Origin: Sphaerisporangium melleum
GTDB lineage: Bacteria; Actinomycetota; Actinomycetes; Streptosporangiales; Streptosporangiaceae
DNA: 64,000 nucleotides
NCBI RefSeq assembly: GCF_014646695.1
Contig: NZ_BMNT01000020.1
Span: 11,651 to 75,650 of the forward strand
Direction of reading: 5' to 3'
Of the stretch, positions 43,435 through 51,322 are shown piece after piece. Numbering within the stretch: position 1 is the first letter of the stretch; the number at the start of each line of letters is the position of its first letter. The position numbers were made by a program, and so were the translations under genes. Below the pieces are notes generated by a model. It saw nothing but the letters and a program-made list of their open reading frames with translations, had not been told where the DNA came from and ran no database searches.

Positions 43435-43792
43435 GGGTGACTCCCTTCTGGGGGAGGTGGCGGGGCCGTTCCTCCAGGCTCGGACTCGCCGTGCGTCCAT
43501 CGGACACATCCGAGCGGGGTCTGCTCCCCCAGCCCATCGGCATCCGGGCGTAGGGCGTCGGTGCGGGGCATCTCCGGGTTGGTGCCGTTCGAGTGACCAC
43601 CACCGGTGATCGCCCTGCGCGACGAGCGCCGCCGCAAGGAAGCGCTATCACTGCAGCCGATCACGGGCGAAAGGCCAGCGCACTCTGCCCTTTGTTCGAG
43701 GCGGCGGCACGAGGAGACCCGGGAAAGCGCGTCGACTCGTGCCGCCGCCATGGTGCGACGACGGGTGGGAAGGTCGCCGCCGTCGCACCAGC
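43435..43792. other. Gap in the small-gene operon
   Basis: No gene is supported in these 358 bp; overlapping open frames lack ribosome sites, and codon bias changes along each of them. It may contain a decayed gene. Confidence 0.4.
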
Positions 43793-44302
43793 TCATGGGC
43801 TGCTGATCCATGCGGGATTCGGGGGTGCGGGTCCGTGGCCGTGCCGGTGGGCGATCTCGTCTTGTACGGCCAGGGCCATGCGCAGGCCGGGGGTGTCGCT
43901 GCGGGTGATCTCGGGAAGCAGGCCGGCGGCGCGCTGGGTGTGGGTGAGCGGCGCGTGACGGGTGGCGGTCCATCCACCGGTCCAGCCTCCGGCGCGGCCT
44001 TGTACATTCTCGGGGTGGAATGTCGGCTGGATCCGCCAGGCCGGGTGAATCTGCTCCAGCGCGGTGGCCAGTCGCCGTGCCATGTCGGTGAGCCGCTGGT
44101 CGTGGGCGATGATCTCCTGGTCCCAGACGGAGAGCATCACCCTGATGTGGTCGTCGGCATCGACCGTCCGACAGGCACCGGCCAGTTCGGCCTCCGGCTC
44201 GAACGGGTGTGATCGTGTGGCCCACCACCTGCCCGTGTCGGATTGCCAGACGATCCACCCCGCAGCCGGAGGGAAGCCTTCGGCGGCCGTCGCCGCGGTC
44301 AT
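43793..44302 (-). CDS. Hypothetical protein of the island operon
   Basis: The 169-residue protein has AAGWIVWQSDTGRWWATRSH near the N-terminus, a helical middle (WDQEIIAHDQRLTDMARRLA) and a polar C-terminus (LRMALAVQDEIAHRHGHG). No domain is recognised; similar Trp-rich small proteins occur in actinomycete integrative elements. Its ATG 44302 overlaps the preceding stop (ATGA), so the two are coupled. Confidence 0.7.
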   Translation of the reverse strand: MTAATAAEGFPPAAGWIVWQSDTGRWWATRSHPFEPEAELAGACRTVDADDHIRVMLSVWDQEIIAHDQRLTDMARRLATALEQIHPAWRIQPTFHPENVQGRAGGWTGGWTATRHAPLTHTQRAAGLLPEITRSDTPGLRMALAVQDEIAHRHGHGPAPPNPAWISSP

Positions 44303-44523
44303 GCCACCCACCCGATCCTTGTCATGCTCTCCGCCTCGCGCATCAGCGCGCACAACGCGTCCGGAGTAGGACCCGCAACGCAGGCGGGGGTGGTTATACC
44401 GGTGTGGGAGATCGCGTAGTACAGCCGGTCATAAACGGCGTACCAGATCAACCACCCAGGTTCGAGCTGGTCGAGTTGTGCCGCTTGTGCTCTGGCCGCC
44501 GGATCGAACACTCGCCGGGACAC
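44299..44523 (-). CDS. Hypothetical protein of the island operon
   Basis: The core RAQAAQLDQLEPGWLIWYAV continues with a short beta-rich part and a helix (DALCALMREAE), giving about 74 residues from GTG 44523. The frame is open to 44625 without a good ribosome site, so the start is uncertain. It is coupled by ATGA to the next gene. No domain is recognised. Confidence 0.65.
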   Translation of the reverse strand: MSRRVFDPAARAQAAQLDQLEPGWLIWYAVYDRLYYAISHTGITTPACVAGPTPDALCALMREAESMTRIGWVA

Positions 44524-44612
44524 GGCTGGTGACCGGTACCCCTCACTGTGCCGTCCTCGCGTCCGCCGAGTCGACCGGCCGCCGTTGCGTCGCCCGAGGA
44601 GTCGCCACGCCT

Positions 44613-44786
44613 TCACGACGTCCACCTTCCGGAAGCCGAGGCCCTGGTGAGCCCGTCCGTGGAGCAGGACTCACCGGTCTGCCGAGGGAAGGTGACGGTG
44701 CCACCAGGTCCGGCCGTCAGGCCACGCCGAGAGGTGAGGTACGTCCAGCCGCGTCCTACGCACGACTGGCAAACGTCAGTTGCCAT
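44613..44786 (-). CDS. Small CxxC protein, first gene of the island operon
   Basis: ATG 44786 (GGAG nine bases before) starts a 57-residue protein beginning MATDVCQSCVGRGWTYLTS and containing TVTFPRQTGESCSTDG. The CxxCxGxG pattern is that of small zinc-ribbon proteins in actinomycete mobile elements; the second pair is degenerate (CSTD instead of CxxC), so metal binding may be lost. It is the first gene after the paired palindromes at 44831-44890. Confidence 0.55.
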   Translation of the reverse strand: MATDVCQSCVGRGWTYLTSRRGLTAGPGGTVTFPRQTGESCSTDGLTRASASGRWTS

Positions 44787-44830
44787 AAGACAGGACTCCG
44801 CCCGATCAGATGCGTTGACTCTCCAGCCAC

Positions 44831-44890
44831 CTAGGCGTCTACTCGCCTAGAGGAGTATCGCCTAGCTATTTATGACTCCTCTAGAGGAGT
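44831..44890. promoter_or_regulatory. Paired palindromic operators of the island operon
   Basis: ACTCCTCTAGAGGAGT (44875-44890) is a perfect 16-bp palindrome, and ACTCGCCTAGAGGAGT (44841-44856) is its near copy 34 bp away. CTAGGCG-N6-CGCCTAG (44831-44850) overlaps the latter. The stretch is AT-rich relative to its surroundings and lies between the GntR stop and the small-gene operon. The GntR/UTRA protein next door is the obvious candidate binder. Confidence 0.65.
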
Positions 44891-44900
44891 TCGTCAAGCG

Positions 44901-45686
44901 CTATCGCGCAGGTAGTTCGTACGACAACACGTACGCGTCACTCGACATCACGGTGTCGCACACCTCCACCGCTCTGCCAACCGTCGTGTATGCCGTCCTG
45001 ACCAGGTGAAACACCGGAACGCCGGGCGCGAGCTTGAGCGCCCGCGTCTCCTCGCGCAACGGCATCCGCGACCGGATCTCCTCCACGAAGTGATCGAGGC
45101 GGTGCCCCAACTCCTCCAGCCGGGCATAGATCCCGCCGGGTCCGCTGTCCGGTTCAGCGATCCGCGTACCCCGAGCGATCTCAGCCGGGACGTAAGACAC
45201 GGCTGTCTCCACCGGCTGACCGTTGATCAGATACCGCCGAGAGCGACGAATCACCGAGTCCGTCGCTGTGAGCCCAAGCAACTCGGCCACGCTCGCCGGA
45301 GGTGCCTCCTCCGTGATCTTTATCAAGTCCACGGTCGGCCTGCCGCCGGCTCCTTCGGTCTCCGCGATGAAGGCGGCCTTGCCCTGCTCGCGATGACGAC
45401 GGGCGAACCGATCCAAAGCCAACCGCCGCACCGGAGGATGCGACCGGACGAAGACCCCGCGCCCATGCTCCGCGACTGTCAGCCCTTCACCCTGGAGGAC
45501 CTGAAGAGCGTTGCGGATGGTCATTCTCGCGACGCCGTAATGTTGCATCAGCCGAGCTTCCGAGGGCACTTTCTCACCCTCGGCCAGACTGCCTTGCTCG
45601 ATCGCGTCACGGATGTGATCGGCGATCTGTCGAAACACCGCGCGATCGCTGGTCGGGTCCAGATCCGGCAACGACAGCTCGGCCAC
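44901..45686 (-). CDS. GntR-family regulator with UTRA domain (HutC type)
   Basis: The 261-residue protein has an N-terminal GntR winged helix (AVFRQIADHIRDAIEQGSL, KVPSEARLMQHYGVARMTI, GRGVFVRSHPP) and a UTRA ligand-binding domain (about 95-261, with RSRRYLINGQPVETAVSYVP). HutC-type regulators bind small molecules; in actinomycete integrative elements related proteins control transfer genes. GTG 45686 is used because GAGGAG lies seven bases upstream. It is divergent from the Nudix gene and sits upstream of the small-gene operon. Confidence 0.9.
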   Translation of the reverse strand: MAELSLPDLDPTSDRAVFRQIADHIRDAIEQGSLAEGEKVPSEARLMQHYGVARMTIRNALQVLQGEGLTVAEHGRGVFVRSHPPVRRLALDRFARRHREQGKAAFIAETEGAGGRPTVDLIKITEEAPPASVAELLGLTATDSVIRRSRRYLINGQPVETAVSYVPAEIARGTRIAEPDSGPGGIYARLEELGHRLDHFVEEIRSRMPLREETRALKLAPGVPVFHLVRTAYTTVGRAVEVCDTVMSSDAYVLSYELPAR

Positions 45687-45704
45687 GACCCAACTCCTCA
45701 ACTC

Positions 45705-45718
45705 GTACATACATGTAC
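45705..45718. promoter_or_regulatory. GTACAT-AC-ATGTAC palindrome
   Basis: This perfect 14-bp palindrome lies 19 bp before the GntR start and 42 bp before the divergent Nudix start. It probably is an operator for the GntR protein or another factor. Confidence 0.6.
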
Positions 45719-45759
45719 TACGGTCGAGGATAGCGACCCGCACGCCGGAGGTAATCCCG

Positions 45760-46188
45760 ATGGATCACCAGAACACGCACTCCGTCAGCGTGGCAGGCGT
45801 GATCATCGACGACCAAGGCCGGGCCCTCCTCACCCAACGCCGCGACAACGGCCACTGGGAAGCACCCGGCGGCGTCCTCGAACGCCACGAGGACATCACC
45901 ACGGGCCTACTCCGCGAAGTCCGCGAGGAAACCGGCCTCGACGTCGAACCCCTCACCCTCACCGGCGTCTACAAGAACATGACCCGCGGCATCGTCGCCT
46001 TGGTCTTCCGCTGCAAAGTCATCGGCGGCCACCTCACTGAAACCGACGAGACCCGATCCTTCCGCTGGGTCACCGCAGCCGAGGTCCAAGCCCTCGCATC
46101 CGAAGCGTTCGCCGTCCGCGTCCTGGACGCCATGCGAGACGACGGTGCGCCGACCATCCGCCACCACGATGGCACCCACCTGCTCTAG
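45760..46188 (+). CDS. Nudix hydrolase
   Basis: The 142-residue protein has a canonical Nudix box (GVLERHEDITTGLLREVREE followed by TGL), with all metal-binding Glu residues present, after the strand HWEAPGG. It should hydrolyse a nucleoside diphosphate linked to another group; the substrate is unknown. ATG 45760 follows GGAGGTAAT. It faces the GntR gene across the GTACAT palindrome. Confidence 0.92.
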   Translation: MDHQNTHSVSVAGVIIDDQGRALLTQRRDNGHWEAPGGVLERHEDITTGLLREVREETGLDVEPLTLTGVYKNMTRGIVALVFRCKVIGGHLTETDETRSFRWVTAAEVQALASEAFAVRVLDAMRDDGAPTIRHHDGTHLL

Positions 46189-46199
46189 GGCACCGTGCG

Positions 46200-46460
46200 G
46201 TTTGAAGAGCACGGAGTTGGGCCCCGACAACGGAGCCCTGTACGAGGTGGCGGTGCCCGTCGAGCTGGGCGACGCAGGCCACGCGCTGCGCGTCGGGGCC
46301 GCAGCGGACATATCGTCGCTGTCCAGCGAGCGCCGCGCCCGGTTGCACGTCAACCTGGCCCGCGCGCACGCCCAGCGCCGCCAGGTGGACGAGGCGGTCG
46401 CGGCGCTGCTGGAAGCCGAGTCCATCACCTCCGAGCAGATCCACAACCAGGCTGGCAAAT
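46200..46460 (+). pseudogene. C-terminal fragment of an XRE/TPR regulator
   Basis: The plus strand reads TELGPDNGALYEVAVPVELG then SSERRARLHVNLARAHAQRR and DEAVAALLEAESIT, the familiar TPR-like C-terminus of long actinomycete XRE regulators. No start, helix-turn-helix or normal C-terminus is attached. A matching N-terminal half lies at 51319-51669 on the same strand. Confidence 0.65.
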
Positions 46461-46572
46461 CAAGGCCCCGATGACGCCTCGCACATGGCCACATGGCCAC
46501 CCCTGTCGCACACACCTCATGTCTTCCGAACTAACGATCATCGGAAGTTGTTCACCGATGGATCATGCTTCG

Positions 46573-48564
46573 TCAGACGAAGATGGCGTTCACGGCCTTA
46601 CTCATCTCCGCGAGGGGGACTTTCTCACGTTGACGTTCCAAGGCCATCCACTCCTTGCCCTCCGCGGCGACGCCCTCCAGGACGTGTAGGGCGTTGCCGA
46701 GCCCTGCCGTGCTGAGGGTCACCTGTGACGCGCCTTGCGGATCCTTGTCCTCTTTCTGGGTGACATCTGTGGGCGGATCGGTCACCTTGACCTTGATCGG
46801 GTCGCCGTTGGTCAGCGTCAGCTCGAAGACGTTCTCTCCGTTGTCGGTCTCGGCCACCTGGACGGAGGTGAACGCGTCATAGCGGTAGTTGGTGCGTGCC
46901 CGGCTGCGAAATATGGCCTTCTGGAAGTCGAGGTGCACGGTTAACTGCCGCACGCCGTCCTTGGTGAGCAGGAAGAGCAGGATCTTGTATTTCGAATAGC
47001 GCCATGGCCCGTTCTCAATGCGCGCCCTGTCGTAGGAGGGTGTGGCGGGCGCCTCGATGAAGGCGTGGGCGAGGACGTCCTGCCGCTTCAGCCTGTAGAA
47101 GCCCATCGCCTCCTCCATCAGCGCCTTGCGGTCACACTCCAGCCAGCGGGCCATCTCCAGATCATCTGGTCTGTCGGCGAGTTTGCGCTTCCACCGGTCG
47201 AAAGCCGCCTGGCGGCCGGCCAGCAGACTCTCCTTTTCCGCCTTGTCGGCGGAGTGGCGCTTGTACTCCGTGGCGATGGGCAACCAGATGCGAGCCGCGA
47301 GCCAGACTGAAGCCAGGGCGACGAATGCGGACAGCGGCACGATGAGCGGCCTCACGTGCGCGCCGCTCCAGATCAGAAAGGCGCCTGCCGTGGCCGCCGC
47401 GATCGCCCCGAGCACGCACATCGCTTTCACCAGCAAGGGGACGCGTAACTCCTTGCGGTAGTCCCACAGCTTGCCCGCCTGCCAGCGCCGCGCGACGTCG
47501 GCGACCAGGTATCTGGTGAGCCAGGCGACTCGCTTGGCGTTGACCGTGCTCTCCCGGTAGATGGTGACGACCTCGTCACGCAAGGCCCGGCGGACGCCCG
47601 CCGTCTCCGAGAGCCAACGAGCCCTGTCCGCATCGCGCGGGGTGTACAGCGCGAAATAGTGGTCGAACTGCCGGTCGATCTTGCTCGCGAAACCATCGCC
47701 GCGCGTGGTGACCGACCGGCGCAGATACTCGCGGTCCTTTGCCTGGCGGCGCTGCTTTCTGCACCGCCACTCCACGCCGCTGCGCACGCTCGCGTAGCAG
47801 CCGGCCGCGAGAGCCAGCAGGGCGGGCACCGTCGCTGTCCCGTTGTGCTGCCATGCCGTGGCGCCGATGAAGCCGACGGTCACCAGGGCCAGCGCGGTGG
47901 TCGCCGCGGCTCCGGTCCAGATGCCGGGTCGGATGAGGACGGGATCCGCCGGCCGTACCCGTGCGCCGATGGGTTCCGGTTGGAAGAATTTCCAGGCCCG
48001 GCGCAGCCGATCCTTCGCGTAGCGGTCGCTCCTGGCCGCGTCGAAGGCGCGTGCCCAGAGGGTGTCCTCGGCGGAGCTGTCCAGGAACATCTCCATGTGC
48101 TGCAGGACGTCGTTGCGTTGCCCGTCGGTCAGTTTCTGGAGCTCCTGCTCTACGTCGGCGGCTCCACCCTCCGTAGATCGGGACGTCAGGAGGTGGTCGA
48201 CCAGCTTGATCGCGTCGGCCCATTCGTCGTCGTTCTTGACGGCGCCGCGCACGGAGCGCAGTACGGCGATCTCCTTCGGCGGCACCTGCTGCAGGGTGCG
48301 TCCGCTGAGCAGGGCCAGCAGCAGGTAGAAGCAGGACTGACCGTTGACGTAGTTGCACAGGACCACGGCGTCGCGAATGTATTTGCGGGCCTCCGGAGCC
48401 ATCCCCGCGCGCAGGGAGTTGAGCCCCGCCTTGAAGGTCTCCTCGGGTGAAGGGGCGGCCGTGACCTGGTAGACATTGACAGGTCCGTGGATGGCCTCCG
48501 CCTGGACGGCGACGTACGCCGAGTCGGTGGCTAGGTTGGTCGGGCCGGAGCGGGAATCGTTCAC
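46573..48564 (-). CDS. Four-TM protein with N-terminal RHIM/amyloid-like motif
   Basis: The 663-residue protein starts at GTG 48564, overlapping the stop of the phosphorylase-domain gene (GTGA). Residues 10-31 hold the motif NLATDSAYVAVQAEAIHGPV. A helical TPR-like region (38-195) follows, then TM pairs at 215-237/243-262 and 378-400/406-426, a charged coiled segment (435-500) and a beta-rich C-terminal domain (515-600, IENGPWRYSKYKILLFLL) that may be PH-like. No enzyme motif is seen. By position and topology it looks like a membrane effector triggered through its motif. No described family is recognised. Confidence 0.8.
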   Translation of the reverse strand: MNDSRSGPTNLATDSAYVAVQAEAIHGPVNVYQVTAAPSPEETFKAGLNSLRAGMAPEARKYIRDAVVLCNYVNGQSCFYLLLALLSGRTLQQVPPKEIAVLRSVRGAVKNDDEWADAIKLVDHLLTSRSTEGGAADVEQELQKLTDGQRNDVLQHMEMFLDSSAEDTLWARAFDAARSDRYAKDRLRRAWKFFQPEPIGARVRPADPVLIRPGIWTGAAATTALALVTVGFIGATAWQHNGTATVPALLALAAGCYASVRSGVEWRCRKQRRQAKDREYLRRSVTTRGDGFASKIDRQFDHYFALYTPRDADRARWLSETAGVRRALRDEVVTIYRESTVNAKRVAWLTRYLVADVARRWQAGKLWDYRKELRVPLLVKAMCVLGAIAAATAGAFLIWSGAHVRPLIVPLSAFVALASVWLAARIWLPIATEYKRHSADKAEKESLLAGRQAAFDRWKRKLADRPDDLEMARWLECDRKALMEEAMGFYRLKRQDVLAHAFIEAPATPSYDRARIENGPWRYSKYKILLFLLTKDGVRQLTVHLDFQKAIFRSRARTNYRYDAFTSVQVAETDNGENVFELTLTNGDPIKVKVTDPPTDVTQKEDKDPQGASQVTLSTAGLGNALHVLEGVAAEGKEWMALERQREKVPLAEMSKAVNAIFV

Positions 48565-49700
48565 AGGACGCCCCGTATGGCCGCGATGACGGCCGCCACG
48601 TGCGCCGCCAGTTCCGCCACGTCCGCCAGGAGCCCGCGGAGTCTCTTCAGTGCGATCATCGCCTTGCTCCTGCCCTGCTCGGTGCTCTCGGACAGCGACT
48701 CGGCGGCGACGGCGATCTCCTCTTCCGCCGCGGTGAACGTGTCCTCGTCCACTTCCTGTGCCTTGCGCGCCCTGGCAAGCCGTTCGCGCAGCTCGGCGAG
48801 CTGGGCGGCCGGGTCTGTTGTCTGGGTCTGGAGCGGGTGGCCGATGGTGACGTTGCCGTGGATGTGTCCGGCCTGCACGCCCACCCGGGCGTTGTCGCGG
48901 GCGATGTTCTTCACGCTGTCGGTCATGCCTTTCGCCTCTCTCGCCGGATGGTTCTCGTGCTCCGCCGCCAGTTCCTGAGCGAGGGCCATGGCGAAGGCCG
49001 CGGCGCTGGCCGCAGCCTTCGGCTGCCAGTTCAGGCCGTCGGTCGCGGTCTTGGTGCCGTCGGCGCGGTCGCTGATGCCGCGTATCACGGCCATGGGCAG
49101 CGACCTGTTGTGATGGGCGGCCTGCGCCACGCCGGCTGACTCCATCTCGATCGCGAGTGCGTCGTTGTAGGTCTGCCGCACCCACTGGGCGTGCGCGGAG
49201 ACCGCGGAGTCCTGTACGACCTCGCCGGCCGCGATCGGGCCGAAGCGCACCGCGGGCACGGCCGCGCCCGCGGGCAGGCGGCGGGTCCAGGTCTCGGTGC
49301 GGTACAGGTGGCGGGCGATCTGGTCGGTCTCGTGGTCGATCTCCCAGACGCGCGGGCGGGCTTTGAGGCTGTCGTCCTCGCTGGTGCCGCCGTGGTAGGC
49401 GTACACATGCGTGGCCACCACCACGTCGCCCAGGCCGATGCCGGGCCACAGGGCCCCAGCGATCCCCACGAACAGCAGCGCCGACGGTGAGAACTCGGCG
49501 ATCGCCCGCTCGGCGATCACCGCCGACGGATGGTTGCCCTTGCCGACCAGGCCCAGGGCTACCCGGCGCCCGTCGCCCGTCAGGCGGCCGAGCTCGAAGC
49601 GCGTGCCGGCGGTGTGGCGGTGCACGCGCGGGTCGGTCAGGTGCTCGCGGACGGCCTGATACTCCAGATCCAGCGCGGTGAGAATCACGATCACGACCAT
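48561..49700 (-). CDS. Nucleoside-phosphorylase-domain protein with RHIM/amyloid-like motif
   Basis: Residues 3-245 form a PNP_UDP/MTAN-type domain: ILTALDLEYQAV, LLFVGIAGAL, GLGDVVVATHVYAYHGG, ALAIEMESAGVAQAA with the catalytic-type Glu, and VIRGISDRADG with the purine-binding Asp. Residues 265-285 carry NIARDNARVGVQAGHIHGNV, an RHIM-like motif, and 294-379 form helices (AAQLAELRERLARARKAQE to the C-terminus). The domain may cleave or sense a nucleoside signal; in fungal NLRs the same domain serves as sensor or effector. ATG 49700 follows AGGAGG. An internal ATG at 48926, preceded by GAGAGAGG, could yield the motif-helix part alone. It is coupled to the TM gene. Confidence 0.85.
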   Translation of the reverse strand: MVVIVILTALDLEYQAVREHLTDPRVHRHTAGTRFELGRLTGDGRRVALGLVGKGNHPSAVIAERAIAEFSPSALLFVGIAGALWPGIGLGDVVVATHVYAYHGGTSEDDSLKARPRVWEIDHETDQIARHLYRTETWTRRLPAGAAVPAVRFGPIAAGEVVQDSAVSAHAQWVRQTYNDALAIEMESAGVAQAAHHNRSLPMAVIRGISDRADGTKTATDGLNWQPKAAASAAAFAMALAQELAAEHENHPAREAKGMTDSVKNIARDNARVGVQAGHIHGNVTIGHPLQTQTTDPAAQLAELRERLARARKAQEVDEDTFTAAEEEIAVAAESLSESTEQGRSKAMIALKRLRGLLADVAELAAHVAAVIAAIRGVL

Positions 49701-49707
49701 CGACCTC

Positions 49708-50466
49708 CTAAGGCCGAGTCATCGGGGGATTGAGGACGTGGACCGGACCCGCCTTGAAGAGCCGGGCGGGCCTCCCGTTCGAGGTCTTGCGCATCGGGCC
49801 GTCGGCGACGATGAAGCCGCGGGCACCCTGGACCTTGCGGTAGAAGTTGCGGGGATCGAGGCGCACACCCCAGACCGCTTCGTACACCTGCTGGAGCTCC
49901 GAGATAGTGAAGGTCTCGGTACAGAACGCGGTGGCCAAGGCGGTGTGCTCCAGCTTGGTACGCGCGCGCTCGACCCCGTCAATGAGGATGCGGCGATGAT
50001 CGAACGCCAGTTTCGTGCCCGGGCCCAGGGCCTCGTCCACCGATGTCCAGGAGGCGTTGGCAGCGTCGGTGCCGGCGATCGGCTCCGGCAGGCGGGGCGC
50101 AATGGCCAGGTAGGCGATGGATACGACGCGGCCGCGCGGATCGCGGCCCGGCTCGCCGTAGACGGCGAGGAGCTCCAGGTGCATGTCGGACAGGCCCACC
50201 TCCTCTGACAGCTCGCGCCGCGCCGCCGCCTCGATCTCCTCGTGCTCGTCGCCCAGGAAGCCGCCTGGCAGAGCGAGGGCCCCACGGAAAGGGTCGATAC
50301 CACGTTCCACCAGCAGGACGTGCAGGCGCGCATCGCGCAGGGTCAGGATCACCAGGTCGACCGCCAGCAGGATGCGCGGCGGCTGCCATGGGTCGTCGGG
50401 CATGAGCACACCATAGCTTTTTGTCAGATCGACAGGAAGTCCTTCGTCGAGTACGAGGGTACTCAT
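49708..50466 (-). CDS. NrtR-like Nudix/winged-helix protein
   Basis: The 252-residue protein has an N-terminal Nudix domain (ALALPGGFLGDEHEEIEAAA then RRELSEEVGL) and a C-terminal winged helix (FTISELQQVYEAVWGVRLDP, NFYRKVQGARGFI), the NrtR architecture that binds ADP-ribose and regulates NAD genes. The Nudix box appears one residue longer than the canonical G-x5-E-x7-REUXEEXGU spacing, consistent with a sensor rather than hydrolase. ATG 50466 follows GAGG. The stop lies 7 bp before the phosphorylase-domain gene, whose ribosome site is inside this gene's end, so the three genes form one operon. Confidence 0.87.
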   Translation of the reverse strand: MSTLVLDEGLPVDLTKSYGVLMPDDPWQPPRILLAVDLVILTLRDARLHVLLVERGIDPFRGALALPGGFLGDEHEEIEAAARRELSEEVGLSDMHLELLAVYGEPGRDPRGRVVSIAYLAIAPRLPEPIAGTDAANASWTSVDEALGPGTKLAFDHRRILIDGVERARTKLEHTALATAFCTETFTISELQQVYEAVWGVRLDPRNFYRKVQGARGFIVADGPMRKTSNGRPARLFKAGPVHVLNPPMTRP

Positions 50467-50579
50467 GCCAGCCTCGCCCCGCTCGCCCAAATCGTGGAAC
50501 CGGCCGATGCGCCGATCGAGGAGACATCCCGATCAAGGACGGACGCTACAAAGGGGCAAGGTGGCGATGATGCTGCGAG

Positions 50580-50930
50580 TAGGTCGGTGCCTTTGGGAAA
50601 GTACTGGCGTAGCAGTCCGTTCGTGTTCTCGTTGGTGCCTCGCTGCCAGGGGCTGTGCGGGTCGGCGAAATAGACCCGTACACCTGTGTCGATGCGCAGT
50701 TGCGCGTGCTGGGTCAGTTCTGTCCCCCGGTCCCAGGTCAGCGAGCGGAGTAGCTGTCCGGGCAACCCGGTGATCTCTTTGGTGATCGCGTCCCGCACGG
50801 CTTCGGCACCGCAGCCGACCGGCGCCGGGCCGTTCTTCACGCGTTCCTGTGTGCCGTAGTCCTCCATCCGGGGCAGGTGCAACAGCAGGGTGAACCGGGT
50901 CGTGCGCTCGACCAGGGTGCCGATCGCCGA
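50580..50930 (-). pseudogene. IS30-family transposase remnant
   Basis: The minus strand encodes AIGTLVERTTRFTLLLHLPR, then GAEAVRDAITKEITGLPGQL, SLTWDRGTEL and DPHSPWQRGTNENTNGLLRQ YFPKGTDL (split here at 20 residues), the catalytic DDE core of IS30 transposases. The N-terminal DNA-binding part and the C-terminus are absent, so it is inactive. It lies just upstream of the NrtR-like operon. Confidence 0.85.
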
Positions 50931-51013
50931 GCGGACGATGCCGATGATGAGATCTCGTAGTCGAGTACCGGTCACCGCGGCCTGGACGGGCCTGCGATCA
51001 AGGGAGGGTGTGC

Positions 51014-51322
51014 GTGTTCGGTCTAGTTGTCCGGTTCACCTGCAAGGACGAGGCGAGCGCGGAGGCGTTCGATCAGCTCGTCGCCGAGACGATCGAGAAG
51101 ATCCGCGACAGGGAGCCGGGGACGCTGGTGTACGCCTCGCATCGGGTCGACGGCCGGCCACTCCTGCGGATCTTCTATGAGCTGTACCGTGACCGGGCGG
51201 CCTTCGACGCCCACGAGGAGCAGGCCCACACCAAGCACTTCCTCAGCGCTCGGGGCGAGTTCCTGTCCTCCACCGAGGTCGACTGGTTGCAATTGCAGAG
51301 CGGTAAGGGAACGGGCGCGTGA
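51014..51322 (+). CDS. Antibiotic biosynthesis monooxygenase (ABM) domain protein
   Basis: This 102-residue protein shows the ABM ferredoxin-like pattern: VRFTCKDEASAEAFDQLV, GTLVYASHRVDG, RIFYELYRDRAAFDAHEEQA and HTKHFL. Members act as small quinol or aromatic monooxygenases or haem-degrading enzymes. GTG 51014 is spaced six bases from GGAGG; GTG 51008 overlaps it. It overlaps the following XRE gene by GTGA. Confidence 0.85.
   Translation: MFGLVVRFTCKDEASAEAFDQLVAETIEKIRDREPGTLVYASHRVDGRPLLRIFYELYRDRAAFDAHEEQAHTKHFLSARGEFLSSTEVDWLQLQSGKGTGA

Noticed and set aside
46573-49449. One 958-residue frame spanning the TM-protein gene and most of the phosphorylase-domain gene
   Set aside because: Its N-terminal part is an out-of-frame, Arg/Pro/Gly-rich shadow of the phosphorylase-domain gene. 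The real gene starts at GTG 48564 in a GTGA overlap.
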